Shown one piece after another: positions 12,345 through 23,737 of a stretch of DNA of 64,000 bases. The first letter of the stretch is position 1, and each line of letters starts with the position of its first letter. Position numbers and translations under genes: made by a program. Below the pieces are notes generated by a model, which was given only the letters and a program-made list of their open reading frames with translations, did not search any database and was not told the DNA's origin. This DNA comes from Alitta virens. Its lineage: Eukaryota; Annelida; Polychaeta; Phyllodocida; Nereididae. The stretch spans positions 13,731,374-13,795,373 of the forward strand of contig OW028580.1 in NCBI GenBank assembly GCA_932294295.1, written 5' to 3'.

Positions 12345-15300
12345 ATGGAGAGCTGCTACCTAAGCATGGGGGGCGGAGGGGGGCCGGGCGGCCACGGAGG
12401 TTGTACCGGGGGCGGCGGCGGAATTGGTGGCGGAGGGGGGAGCCCTGGTCCATCTTATTACACTTCATCAGCAGCCGCGGCGGTTGCTGCAGCAGGGGAA
12501 TTATGGCGGACATCTCCCCTTAAACCAGGCTCCCCCGCATCAGCTTCAGAGGTCTGTGGCCCCCCGAGATCCTCAGTTGATCTGTCGGTGAACACATTCA
12601 CAATGCCCCCCTTGGATATAGACCCACTCAGTAATTTCTTCTCATTTTCATCACCAGCTTACAAGTAAGTTCATTAATTTTTTCGCCCTCGATACATTGT
12701 AGATTTCTACTATTTGAGGATAATTTATAATAAGTCGGTGTTAAATAATATTTCTGTAGTAACCGCAATAATAGGTCATGGTTTTGCAAATGAATTAATT
12801 CCATTCAAAATTTGCATTTTCAAAGAATGTGAACACATTAATTTTTAGATTTTATCTATTGACTTAAATTCTGTACATGCATGTATGTATTTTATGTCGG
12901 CCTATTCATTAAGAGCCAGCCTTAAGAACACATTACTATTAAGAACTTTTTTTTTTCCACTGAATCTGTATTCTAACAAACATAATTGTATAATCTGAGG
13001 CAAATAGGCATATTTTCAAACCATAAAGTTTGCATTCATTGTGATCTCAATAACAGTGTACATTCATTCATTAATTTATAAATATAATATTAATGTTTTT
13101 TTACAATATCAATAGTATAATTTAGTACTTTCCAGAATATTTGAAATTATGATAGAATATTTATAATATTTATTCTATTTACATTTTTATGTTATTTGAT
13201 AAAATATTTCAAAATATTACAATATTTCCTCTTATTTTATCAGAGAATTGTCAGTATTCAAAGAGAAAGGTCCCCAGGACATAGCGGACGCCTTGCTGTC
13301 ATTAAAACACGCCGTGGTTCACCCGGGGATGAACGGCCAACTATCCCCACTGTCCCCGGGCCTGCCACCTCATCTCCCCCAGTCAATAAGCAGTGCGATG
13401 GCCCCTACTTCATCACTGTCATCTTACCCCATGTCCCATCACCAGAGCCAGCTCCAGTCTTATGGTATGTTGAATTTTTATTTTATAATCTGTAAAATTA
13501 ATTATAATCTACTAAACTTCACATTTACTGGTCCAAAAAGAATATTGAGATAAATGCACTTTAAGAATTGGTTACAAATTCAAACTGTTATTGAACACCG
13601 AAAGATTTTCAGACATTTTCATAATTTGATACAAATTCAAAATTGTAATTGAAGTGATTTCACTGGTATAATTAAGGTGGCATTAGAATCTATAGTGACA
13701 TTTGAAATATTGATATCAGATGAAATAAAATAGACATGCAGTACAATAGTGAGTTAACTGCAATAGAATAACTCAAGAAACAGACGTAATGATGAGATGT
13801 TAGGAGTCCACACCTTGTTACACATTTACCCCATGGATGGGGTCTTCTACTGGCCTAAGCGTAGATCTACAAGGCACCTCTAATTTAACGTCTTCTGCAA
13901 TCGAGACACCTAGCTGATATATTTTTGCTATCAACTGTACAATTCTCTCTTTTCTTTTGTAGGTATGGGAGGACAATATGGGTCACCCCCTCCACCCCCT
14001 CCCCCAGCACCCCAATATGGGGACACGGGGTCAGGTCAAGCTTCTCCATGCCACCCTCAGGCCCATCAGCCCCATAATATGTTCCCAGCTATGAGTGTCA
14101 ATGTGTCTATGAACATGAACGTTGCTATGGGCAACCAATATAACACAAATCATGGTGTAGGCATGGATCAGTGGGGTCACCATCACCCTACCCATCACCA
14201 AACAAGTGCGCAATACAGTCCTGCTGCTGCGGCTGCAGCAGCCCAGATGACGTCACAATACCCTGGTTATGGGCATCATCATCACCACCACCATCATCAC
14301 CAAAATCATGCCTACAGGTAAGATAGATTTTATTTAATTTGTCCAACTCACAGTGTAACTAATATGCTGGGCACTCTAAAAGTCACCCGAGAAAAAGATG
14401 TGAACATTAATAGAGTCTTTTTACTGAACAGCCCTGAATTCAGCAAGACATAAGTCTTTCCTCTCCTCTTATTACTCATTTTGCTTTTCAGAAAGAGTAG
14501 GTAATAACTAACTGATTCCATCAATATAACTTTCTCAGAAAAATAACAAACATCAACTAAATGATGAAGTGTCAAGTATATATTAAAATGCACTAAAATA
14601 CTGCTGCTAGGATGCACTTTGCTTCAGCCAATCACAGCTAAGGGCGGGAACTTTTTCAGCCAATAGAATTGCAGTATTCTGTTTTAGCCACCTGGTGAAA
14701 ATCCACTATTTTGAATCCTACTGCAGATCCCAAGTTGCGTGAACATTTCGTGCAAAAAATGAATAAATATTAAATAGATAAATGTTAAGGTCAGATAAGA
14801 CCTGTGATATTACGTTTACAATGTTATATAAAAGAGAGAAAACAGACATCGTGAAATTTAAGATGACTTTGGCCGAAAAGTACATACACTTTTTATGTAG
14901 CCAACGGACTAGCACTGGAAGCAACTAAACTGCACTGACGCTAATTCTAACACTTTTTCGCTACCGCAACTCAACATGCGGATCAATGTCAACATAGATA
15001 GATAGATAGCATGTATAAATAGACAGACAGATCGATAGATAAATAGATAGACAGATAGATAGATAGATAGATATTCATACTCTTATTATCTTTATTTTGC
15101 AGTGCGTCTTACGCGTTCAGTCCTGAACTCCGATCTTCATCCTCGGTTTCAGTGAGAGACATGATGTACTCGCATTCCCACAAACCTGTGTCCTCGCCAG
15201 ATTCTTATAAGGTCAGTTTAAGTGATGTTTGATATTGGTCATGTATTTACACATGCCGGCATGGGTCCTTAATATTTCATTATCCACTATGATATTTCGT

Positions 15301-17925
15301 CTGAATACTTTCTATTAGGACTGTTTTCCCAAGTACCAAACCTTGAAAAGATGCACATTTGCAACTGATTTTCTCCCAGCATTTTGACCTATTCATTCAT
15401 CTTTACAAATGACCTTTTTTTCCAGGACATGTCCTCTAAATTGTACAGTCTCAGCGCCATGCGGCGGTCATCCCGGGGAGGCAGTTCCCCCGTGGGACTC
15501 GGTCCTCCGCCCAGCCTCCGGTCTCATCACCCCGTTGGTAGGTGGCTTTTCAATTCAAAGAACATAATCATTCTTTTTTTAATTTATTTTTAAAGAAATA
15601 AATCATGATTTTTTATTATATGTTCCTTCTTTCGTTCCTCCCTTCCTTCTTTCCTTCTTTCCTTTTCCTTCTTTCCTTCCCTTTCTTCTTTTTCCTTCTT
15701 TCCTTCCTCCCTACTTTCCTGCTTTCCTTCTTTCCTTCCTCCCTTCTTTTGTCCTCCCTACTTTCCTACTTTCCTTCTTTCCTTCTTTCCTTCCTTCCTT
15801 CCTACTTCCCTACTTTCCTTCTATCCTTCCTTCCTCCCTTCCTCCCTTCTTTCAGTCCTCCCTACTTTCCTTCTTTTCTTCTTTCCTTCCTTCCTTCCTT
15901 CCTACTTCCCTACTTTCCTTCTATCCTTCCTTCCTCCCTTCCTCCCTTCTTTCCGTCCTCCCTACTTTCCTTCTTTCCTTCCTTCCTTCCTTTCTACTTC
16001 CCTACTTTCCTTCTATCCTTCCTTCCTTCCTCCCTTCCTCCCTTCCTCCCTTCTTTCCGTCCTCCCTACTTTCCTTCTTTCCTTCCTTCCTTCCTACTCT
16101 CCCTACTTTCCTACTTTCCTTCTATCCTTCCTTCCTCCCTTCCTCCCTTCTTTCCGTCCTCCCTACTTTCCTTCTTTCCCTCTTTCCTTCCTTTCTTCCT
16201 ACTTCCCTACTTTCCTACTTTCCTTCTATCCTTCCTTCTTCCCTTCTAGCATGTCCTTACTTATATATTTTCTTGCTTCTTTAAATTACTTCCTCTATAC
16301 TTACTTATCACATTCTTCATTTGTCTCACCTAGGTCCCTTAGGGGGTCACCCCATAGGTGGTGTGGACTCCAAGGTCAACTTGTGTCGTATTTGTGGGAA
16401 GACATATGCCCGACCAAGCACCTTGAAAACTCACATGAGGACGCACAGTGGAGAAAAACCGTACAGATGCCAAACATGCTCCAAGTCATTTTCACAAGCT
16501 GCTAATCTCACCGCTCATCTAAGAACACATTCCGGCGAAAAACCATTCAGGTATTGTAATACGTGTTTTTGTTAATTTGTGTGTGTCTAATATATAGTTT
16601 ATTAGTTAGTTTTTGAATTGTGGAAATAAGCTATCCGGGGTTTTTAGTATTTTTTGGAGTGGTCAGTTGACTGACTTTTAAGTCATACCCAAAGCTGACT
16701 TGGCATACAGGGGCGGATCAAGAACATTTTTCACGGGGGATGGGGGGGGGAGGGTTAACAAATTAAAATGTATTGCGGGGACTGCAGAATTTTTTTAATT
16801 CTTTTTCATTAAATGTAGTAGGCATGGGTTTTAAACCCTCTAAGTCCCCCCCCCCCTCAAATCCGCTCCTGGCATAGTGTGAGGGGTAGAATTCAGGGTT
16901 TCACTTTCAGTTATTCTAGATGTCTGAAAGTTAGTAAAAAATGTGTGAAGAATGATTGTTTTTACTAACAGTAATAATACTTATATTGTCATTTTGCGTA
17001 AAAATATCGAAATACTTGGAGATTTTCAATGAAATCGCAAAAGATGTTTATTAAAGGAAGATTGTTTTCAATCCACAGATGCCCGATGTGTGACAGACGG
17101 TTCTCTCAATCATCTTCGGTGACGACGCACATGAGGACTCACAGTGGGGAAAGACCTTACAGGTTAGTGTATTTATTTATAATTTTTCTTAATATATTTC
17201 AAATGGGTACATGGCCAAATGTCCAACTGGTGTTTTCATGCGAAGGATAAACGCATGGAAAACGCATGCTTTTTGCCTAATTATAATAAGGCGAAAACCA
17301 TGTGTTTATCCAAACGCATGGAAAACGCATGTGACACATTTATAATTATAATTATTAATAAATTATAATTAATAAAGTTAGCCATGCTGCACCATCAGTT
17401 AAAACTGTTTCACAGATGGCCCATTACAATAATAAAAAAAGTTTTAAAAGCACATGTAGGCATAATTATATTCAGAAAAAAAAAATAAAAATTAAAAATC
17501 TGCAATACTCAGATAGACGAATTTAGATATCAAGATAAACAATTTCATATTGGGACTGAAAATGTGTTTTATGAGGGTTCTGCCATTTCCCTTATATATT
17601 TGTATTGACAAATTTCATGGGTGGTCGAAATGACTGATTTAGGTTTAAAAAAAAGGGGGGGGGGGGAATAATTTGCTGACTTGGTCCGTAATATGGAAAT
17701 TAAGTATGAAATTAATCATTATTTATTTATTTACATATCTTATTTATTTATTTCTCTGACAGGTGTCGAATGTGCAAGAAAGCTTTCTCAGACAGTTCCA
17801 CTTTGACCAAGCATCTGCGCATCCACTCCGGGGAGAAGCCATACCAGTGTAAATTGTGTTTGCTGAGGTTTTCTCAGTCTGGTAATCTCAACAGGCACAT
17901 GAGGGTACATGCTAATAATGCGTGA
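12345..17925 (+). CDS. glass: Glass-like C2H2 zinc-finger transcription factor
   Basis: Eight coding exons: 12345-12664, 13244-13464, 13963-14317, 15103-15211, 15426-15537, 16334-16550, 17079-17162, 17763-17925. Every junction is GT-AG and the phases close to one 526-residue frame. The N-terminus is Gly-rich (about 9-32) and Ala-rich (about 43-50). Exon 3 encodes poly-Pro, poly-Ala and a nine-His run. Five C2H2 fingers occupy residues 390-410, 418-438, 446-466, 474-494 and 502-522, joined by SGEKPYR-type linkers; the protein ends four residues later. Finger signatures such as [40 protein letters not shown] and [10 protein letters not shown] match the Drosophila Glass family. The protein is nuclear and DNA-binding; in other animals Glass specifies photoreceptor or sensory neurons. 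The ATG chosen is the first in frame, seven bases after an acceptor. Confidence 0.93.
14624..14668. promoter_or_regulatory. CCAAT / GGGCGGGAA / CCAAT cluster in glass intron 3
   Basis: Two CCAAT boxes (14628-14632 and 14660-14664) flank GGGCGGGAA (14642-14650), an E2F- or Sp-like sequence, in otherwise AT-rich intron. Such a compact arrangement is typical of a TATA-less promoter or enhancer. It could serve an internal glass promoter; no transcript evidence is available here. Confidence 0.3.
14995..15073 (+). repeat. (GATA)n microsatellite in glass intron 3
   Basis: Tetranucleotide GATA repeats with GACA and AATA variants, ending about 30 bp before the acceptor of glass coding exon 4. Confidence 0.9.
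15622..16248 (+). repeat. ~630-bp pure polypyrimidine tract with higher-order repeat
   Basis: An almost purine-free CTTTCCTT-type tract in glass intron 5. A higher-order unit (TACTTCCCTACTTTCC...TCTATCCTTCC...TTCTTTCCGTCC) recurs about every 90-120 bases. It lies 85 bp before the exon that begins the zinc fingers. The long Pro-Ser-Phe-Leu open frame across it is an artefact. Confidence 0.95.
16703..16876. mobile_element. MITE with CAGGGGCGGATC ends and 5-bp target duplication
   Basis: The left end CAGGGGCGGATC (16708-16719) is mirrored by ATCCGCTCCTG (16861-16871). The element is flanked by GCATA on both sides (16703-16707 and 16872-16876), a likely target-site duplication. A related copy begins at 18835. 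Inserted in glass intron 6. Confidence 0.7.
17208..17342. mobile_element. Hairpin MITE (TACATGGCCAAATGT family)
   Basis: Starts TACATGGCCAAATGT and contains AACGCATGGAAAACGCATG twice, together with imperfect mirrored arms. The same motifs build the 119-bp hairpin at 46685-46803, so this is a second copy of one family. It lies in glass intron 7. Confidence 0.6.
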
Positions 17926-17989
17926 TTTATTTAATGTTTATGTTAATAATTACTATGTAACTTTGCTATTAGGACCACCAAATATTATA

Positions 17990-18006
17990 TTAAAAATAAA
18001 TAAAGT
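17990..18006 (+). terminator. Poly(A) signal of glass
   Basis: Overlapping AATAAATAAAG hexamers about 70 bases after the stop codon. This implies a very short 3' UTR if used. Confidence 0.5.
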
Positions 18007-19770
18007 GAATTTCAATATTATTGTTTAAAACCACCTCGAATTTTCGACATTTCTCTTCGTTTCATGGTCACATTGTAAATATGAAATTACTAAGACTACT
18101 AATTATTAATAATTAGGACCTCTTTAATAATTCACTATATTTAGACCACCTCTAATTTTAGACCACTTTTGCATGTCTGAAAAATGTTATTTCAATGTTA
18201 GAAAGTTGCAGATATAATACCACACAGCCAATAAGATTGGTCATTTCAATAATGGCAATATTGAGATCACCTCAAGTTTTAGACCACTTTTCTGCCAAAT
18301 TTCATACCAATGTTAGGAACTTTCAGAAATAAGACCACCTCAATATTAAGATCACTTCAGTGATTCCCAATGGTGGTCATAATTGTTCGGTTCCACTGTA
18401 CTGAGTACATGCATGTTTTCCTCTTTCAATATGGTCTCACTGATTATTACAAGTTACAAGTTAATGTCCCAAAGAAAACAAAGATTACAGATGTACTAAT
18501 TAATATATTGAGCAGTTCAATCCAATTGTTTAAATTGTTAAAACGTAATTTTGAGTCCGAAAATCCATCATTATATAACAGTGACATAATATTATTCAAG
18601 ATCTCCATGTAGATTTTTATAAAGGGTATCAGGTCGAAACGTCCGAAAACCGAAACGTCCAAACCCATAAAGTCCGATTCCCGCTTGCGGACGTTTTGAC
18701 TTGTATTCTTTAAAAAGTGCTTTCAGGTCTAGCTTGATTGACCTCGAATATATTTACAGATATATAGTAAAACAATTAGGCCTAATTACAAAATTGAAGT
18801 CCAATGTATTTATACAGAACACCATAGTATAATACAGGGGCGGATCCAGAAATTTGTTCTCTTTCACGGGGTTGTTGACAAATTAAAATGAGTTGTGCGA
18901 GGACAGCGGAATTTTTAATATTTTTTAATTAAGATATACTAAACCAAGGGGCCTACTGTAATACTGTGGAAGCTGCTTTATGACCCCTATTAAGACCACC
19001 TCACTATAAAGAAAAACCTATTACTTGCACACGTATTTCTGGCATTATTGCAACCATTTTAATTTATGAATTAAGGTGGTTTTAATAACGTGGTAATTTT
19101 TTTTCTAACTTAGTCCTGCTATCTCTAGTCATTACCAAGTAGCATTTTTTATCATTTCGTAAATATATTTGTTACATTATGATGTATATATTAAATATGA
19201 TTGTACAGCTGGGTACTATATTCCATTTTTAATTATTTGCTGATTCCATGAAAAACCATTTTTCTTATAATTAAATATTTCTTGTACATACATGTATTGT
19301 CATATAATTGTACATGTGGATTACTGGTGCTATGCTATAATATCATGTGAAATGTTAATAACTTAATATGTTATTATATCAATGTCATTGACTCATTGTT
19401 TGATTTTTGTATGATGAAATAAACGTAATTGTTGTCTCAAAACAATAATCAAATGTTATCAATCATAATTTCGTATATGTAGAAATTCCATTCCTTGAGA
19501 AGGAACAATTACATGATTATTTTTGGGTCGTGGGTTGAGGAACTGAGCAGATCCTCCTTAAACCACTGCTTCACTCTACCCAGGTGCAAATGGGTACTTG
19601 GCTATAGGCAGTGACAGTTGAGAAAGACCCATGCTTGAAAAGGCCTGTCACAGGTGTAATTGTAAAATCGGTTGAGACCCTGTTGAGTGACAAAGCCTAT
19701 AAACATTACATTTATTATTGTGATACTTTCTTGACTCCAAGCTTAGCCTGAGACCTGTAGCAAAGACCAG
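18007..19770. other. Intergenic region downstream of glass
   Basis: No gene seen. Short repeated phrases such as ACCACCTC...TTTAGACCACTTT occur several times between 18040 and 18360. A GAAACGTCC motif is repeated near 18630-18660. A truncated second copy of the CAGGGGCGGATC MITE starts at 18835. A TACCCAGGTGCAAATGGGTACTTGGC stretch at about 19575-19610 is mirror-symmetric and looks like SINE debris. Confidence 0.4.
18835..18945 (+). mobile_element. Truncated copy of the CAGGGGCGGATC MITE
   Basis: Begins CAGGGGCGGATCCAG and continues with TTTCACGGGG, GACAAATTAAAATG and GACAGCGGAATTTTT, matching the left half of the element in glass intron 6. The right end is missing. Confidence 0.6.
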
Positions 19771-19771
<1 letters not shown>

Positions 19772-19801
<30 letters not shown>

Positions 19802-19850
19802 AAGAAAGATAGATAGATAAATAGATAGATAGATAAATAGATAGATAGAC
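19772..19850 (+). repeat. (GATA)n microsatellite
   Basis: GATA repeats with GAAA and AATA variants immediately before a SINE. Confidence 0.9.
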
Positions 19851-19856
19851 ATAATA

Positions 19857-20026
19857 AGTGGTAGTGAGCTGGGCTTCCTACCACTGGGTCCCGGGTTCAA
19901 TTCCTGGTCAAGCCTATGTTGGATGGCTGTTTCATCCTTCATCTCATTGCCATGGTCCCTACCTGTCCTAATTAGCCAACCAGGAGCAGAAATACAGGAT
20001 GTAAAGCCCTAATCCACCCACCCACT
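19857..20026 (+). mobile_element. tRNA-derived SINE, family A
   Basis: Carries AGTGGTAG, a B-box-like GGGTTCAATTCC and the full family tail through GCAGAAATACAGGA and CTAATCCACCCACCCAC. One of the most complete tails in the window, with little divergence from the 32.8-kb copy. Confidence 0.8.
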
Positions 20027-20807
20027 GTACGCTGTCTTGTGTTTCTGGCAAGACTCACCCTGTCATATAAACCCTGTTTCCATGGGTACCATTAGGACTA
20101 CAATCAAATACATAATTTGTTCTGAAAATTGGAATAGGTCTAGGACAGATGACACATGTGTAACTCAACTATAATATCTCGTCAACCAATAGCAGTTTGT
20201 TTATATCCCAATTGCGCAGTTGAGGAATTAAACGGAGAGGATTTTACAGCCATCAGGTGTACTAAAATGATGAACAGAATTATGTAGGATTCAAAATAAA
20301 TTTCCACTCGTTTTTCGGTCATATTTTGCATGCAAAAATGCATGGAGCAGCACAAAATGAACAGACGTGTTCTCAACAATTCAAATCCAAACTTTCTAGC
20401 TGATAAAAACTTCTTGGAAAGAAATAACATGAAGCTTGCTATATTCTCCAATCAATTTTCTGCTGCATGTAATAATGATAAAATGGCATAAAATTATCAC
20501 TGCAAAGATGGGAAACTTGCAGTGAATTTCTAGAGAGAGGGGTTTCTATGTACACTTTACACGTAAAAAAATTGGATTTTACTTTTTGGTAACATATCTA
20601 TTTTGTGCTTCTCCGTGACATATGATTACAAGGTCAAAAAAGAAGTGCCATGGGCATTTATTTTGGATTACAGAAGGTATAGTGACGTGAAAGTACCAAG
20701 GCATGGGATGGCATAAAAGCCCAAAGCTGTGGAATTTTATAAATTCAATGATTGGAATGGCGTATATTTTTGGGATTGATTGATGGATTTATTTATTGAT
20801 GAATTGA

Positions 20808-20842
20808 CTGATTGGCTGATTGATTGATTGATTGATTGATTG
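20808..20842 (+). repeat. Short (GATT)n microsatellite
   Basis: About eight GATT/GACT units in AT-rich intergenic DNA. Confidence 0.85.
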
Positions 20843-21113
20843 AAGTCTGTTTTAAATTTTGTATCTCTATTTAATTAAGGGTGTTTAACAAGGTTGATCA
20901 CTCAGTAAATAAGTGGCCTAATGACGTATATAGGCCTACTGGTTTAGACCTACAGTAAGTCTCACTTTCTCGAGTGCTCCTAAAAATCCTTCAAAACTGT
21001 CCCATAGGATCAAAAAGATGGGGTAATTAGTTGGTTTGGACAAGTTTAATGCTTGATCGCAAACCGCGAGTTTGACGGGGGAGACACGGGGGTCTGATAT
21101 CAGAGAAAATCCT

Positions 21114-23252
21114 AAAAGCAGACGACACTGTTGTTTCTGGGGGGAGCACGTGGCCCCGCCCCGCCCCCGCCATTGGCGCGCTCAACGGGGGAGGGTAGAT
21201 AGTAAACGGAACCCCCTTAGTGTCAAGTTGCCCCAAATCCGGTGGCCTGTCATCTCCCCTCAAAAGCTGTTGTCAGTCATTGGGGGGTATTGTCATTTTG
21301 CGAAGGGGGTATGAGGGGGGGGGGGTTCCTGTGGAGTGAACGTTTTAATTTGTCCTTGCTCAAGAGTAGAAAGCGGAAAATTGGTTGTTGAGACAAGGGG
21401 GAGGGGGGGGGGGGGGGGGGAGAGGGAAAAAATCAGATGGATTTTGGATCCTCTTCTTTTGGCCAAACATTTTAGCGAAATTTTAAAGAATTCATATAGA
21501 AGTATGCCTATTTCATGCCGAAACTAAATATATGACTCAACAAAGATATCTCTTGGTTTTATTTTTATTTTTTTAATGGCTAATTAGACATTATACAGTG
21601 TCTAATTAACTGGTCCCTCTCCCCCAAAAAGCCCCCCGTTTGGCTTACAAGTTTGTTTTGTATGAAAAGTATTTATTGTTCTATTGTCTTAGTCAGTATA
21701 TCATATTAGTCATATGCGGCTGATTACTATGTACATTAATTCAATAATTATATTCTCTGCTTCAGCAAACTTTGATGAAAAAGGTTGTATAAAACATACC
21801 TTAGGCCTAGGAGAGGCTTTCATCATTTGCAAAACTACCCTAGTTAGTGAAATGGGGGGGGGGGGGGGGGTTGGGTGAGGGGGCGGGGTAACCTGGGCGG
21901 GCTCCTAACACTTTCAACGGATCACCCATGTGGTGAGTTCTGTGAGATCAAGATGCTTTTCTAAACCCCCCAAAAAGCAGCAGCCAATTTGGTGAAAATA
22001 CCAACCAACCACAGTCAATGAATGTTTTGTATTTTTCCTCATAGTACATAACCACAAAGGCCTAGAGGGCGTACTGGTATTGCCCATAACATCTGTACCA
22101 TAGATCATACCATAGATTACACCATGCTCCATAGATTACACAAAGGATTACCACGGATAGCATTGTGAGTGACAGCCAAAGATCACGCCCTCACTTTGAT
22201 CCGACATTACCCCAACCAATACTTTCAATTATGTAATGTCATAAGATCACCTTCCCGGAACCACCCTACAATCTGTTGCACATCAGTGCTGCCACCTATG
22301 AGCTGATTCTGATAACATAAAAGATCTTCAGGACACGGGATCCAAATGTTTGATCTTTGGATCCTTGATGCAAGGGGGCATTCAACGCTTGAAATCCACT
22401 AACTCCAACTTTCCATTTGAACTGTTTGAAGTTCATAAATGCAGTCTGATACAATCATTTTCTTTTTCTTTTTAAAAGTGTTTTCTGTTGTTGGACTTCA
22501 GAAAACAGCAGACTGTTGATGCTAATTGTTTTAAAATTACTCTCATTGTTCATTGCCTAAAATTACCCTAATTGCTTGTTATTAGGAGACCATTGTGAAA
22601 GTACTTTTGTTTCGACTTTCAATGAATAGAAGTTGAAACATTTTAGGCTTTTCAATTCAACTCTTCTAGCACTATGATGTCTGCTTTGGTACTGTTGCCT
22701 TTTATTTTGTTCAAATTGTTCCTGATCTAAATCATTCGGAAAATCGGAAACAATAGAACACGACAGTTTGACAGGGAAACCCTCTTCCCATTTTTGCACC
22801 TGGCGGGAACCCCCCCCCCCCCCCCCCCCCCCCCCTCCCTTCCCTTCTCCAAAAGATCGTCTGCTTTTGGGGGGCTCAGAAATGAGCGGGAAATCGAAGC
22901 GTGCAGACGACTTTTATCAGCCAATCTCCACCGGCCACTGTTTGGGTTCTCACGAATTAGCTCAGTTGCGTCATTGGGGGCAATTACGTAACAAGGGTCC
23001 GGATGACCCCATTGTGCAATGACCGTGTCAAAACAATGCTCACATCTCGACCTCCACGAGACTTCAAGAAAAATTGGAAGGAAAGATGTCGTCTGCTTTT
23101 CGGAAGATGAATGGAAAACACACGAAACCCTACCACTAGGGGGCCCTTCTTTTTTCTCGTAAGATCGTCTTTAGCGAATTACGCTGTACTTATCCATTTA
23201 TCAGTGACCCAATCAATCCCAAGCTTGTCTTAATAATGTAAGCAGACGAAGC
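21114..23252. promoter_or_regulatory. Candidate regulatory region with GCAGACGA cluster
   Basis: This part of the intergenic region is more GC-rich than its surroundings. GCAGACGA occurs at 21118, 22903 and near 23241 on the plus strand and inverted near 22857 and 23089. Three of these extend to AAAAGCAGACGA(C/T). About 0.06 chance hits are expected for an 8-mer on both strands in this length. Poly-G/C runs lie nearby (21402-21420; 26 C at 22810-22835). An enhancer or a decayed repeat family would both explain this; no gene is visible. Confidence 0.35.
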
Positions 23253-23716
23253 AACAAAAAGAGCATCTAAGAAAAAGAAAGAAACAGGTCGACAGGTTAT
23301 CAATAACAGCATCAACATTTGAGTTTGATGATCTGAGAAAGGAAAGCATCATTTTGGCCGACATTTGTGATATTCGAATGCGGGGTCAATCTTCAAAAGA
23401 TGATCATGTTAGAAAAGCAACTATCTTCAAGGAATTAATGAAATAATAAACCAATTATGATGGAAATACACACAGATAAGTCACATGTCTCTATTTTCTA
23501 TTAATTAAAAAAAAAAGGCCCCTAGACAACTAAAGACAGGCTTACATGGTGTATATGGACTTCAAGTAACGACCATTCTGATGCATAAAAATGAAAAATT
23601 TGAATATATAATTATTCTAAGTCACACTCAAATCTAAATTTGCACAGACAGAGACATAGATGGATTGGTGTTGCCCAGAACATCAGTAGAAAGCGGAAAA
23701 TTGGTTGTTGAGACAA
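21365..23716 (+). repeat. Identical 32-bp segments 2.3 kb apart
   Basis: 21365-21396 and 23685-23716 are identical (starting AGTAGAAAGCGGAAAATTGG, ending GAGACAA). The flanks differ, so the match is local. Confidence 0.7.
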
Positions 23717-23737
23717 TTGCAAATATTTGTAAAATAG

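Noticed and set aside
12293..12523. Alternative Arg/Gly-rich frame over glass exon 1
   Set aside because: Only the other frame splices in phase into the later exons and reaches the zinc fingers.
15605..16249. 214-residue Phe-Leu-Pro-Ser open frame
   Set aside because: Translation of a polypyrimidine repeat lying in a glass intron.
22768..23022. Proline-rich open frames over a 26-C run
   Set aside because: Created by the homopolymer; no splice context or recognisable domain.
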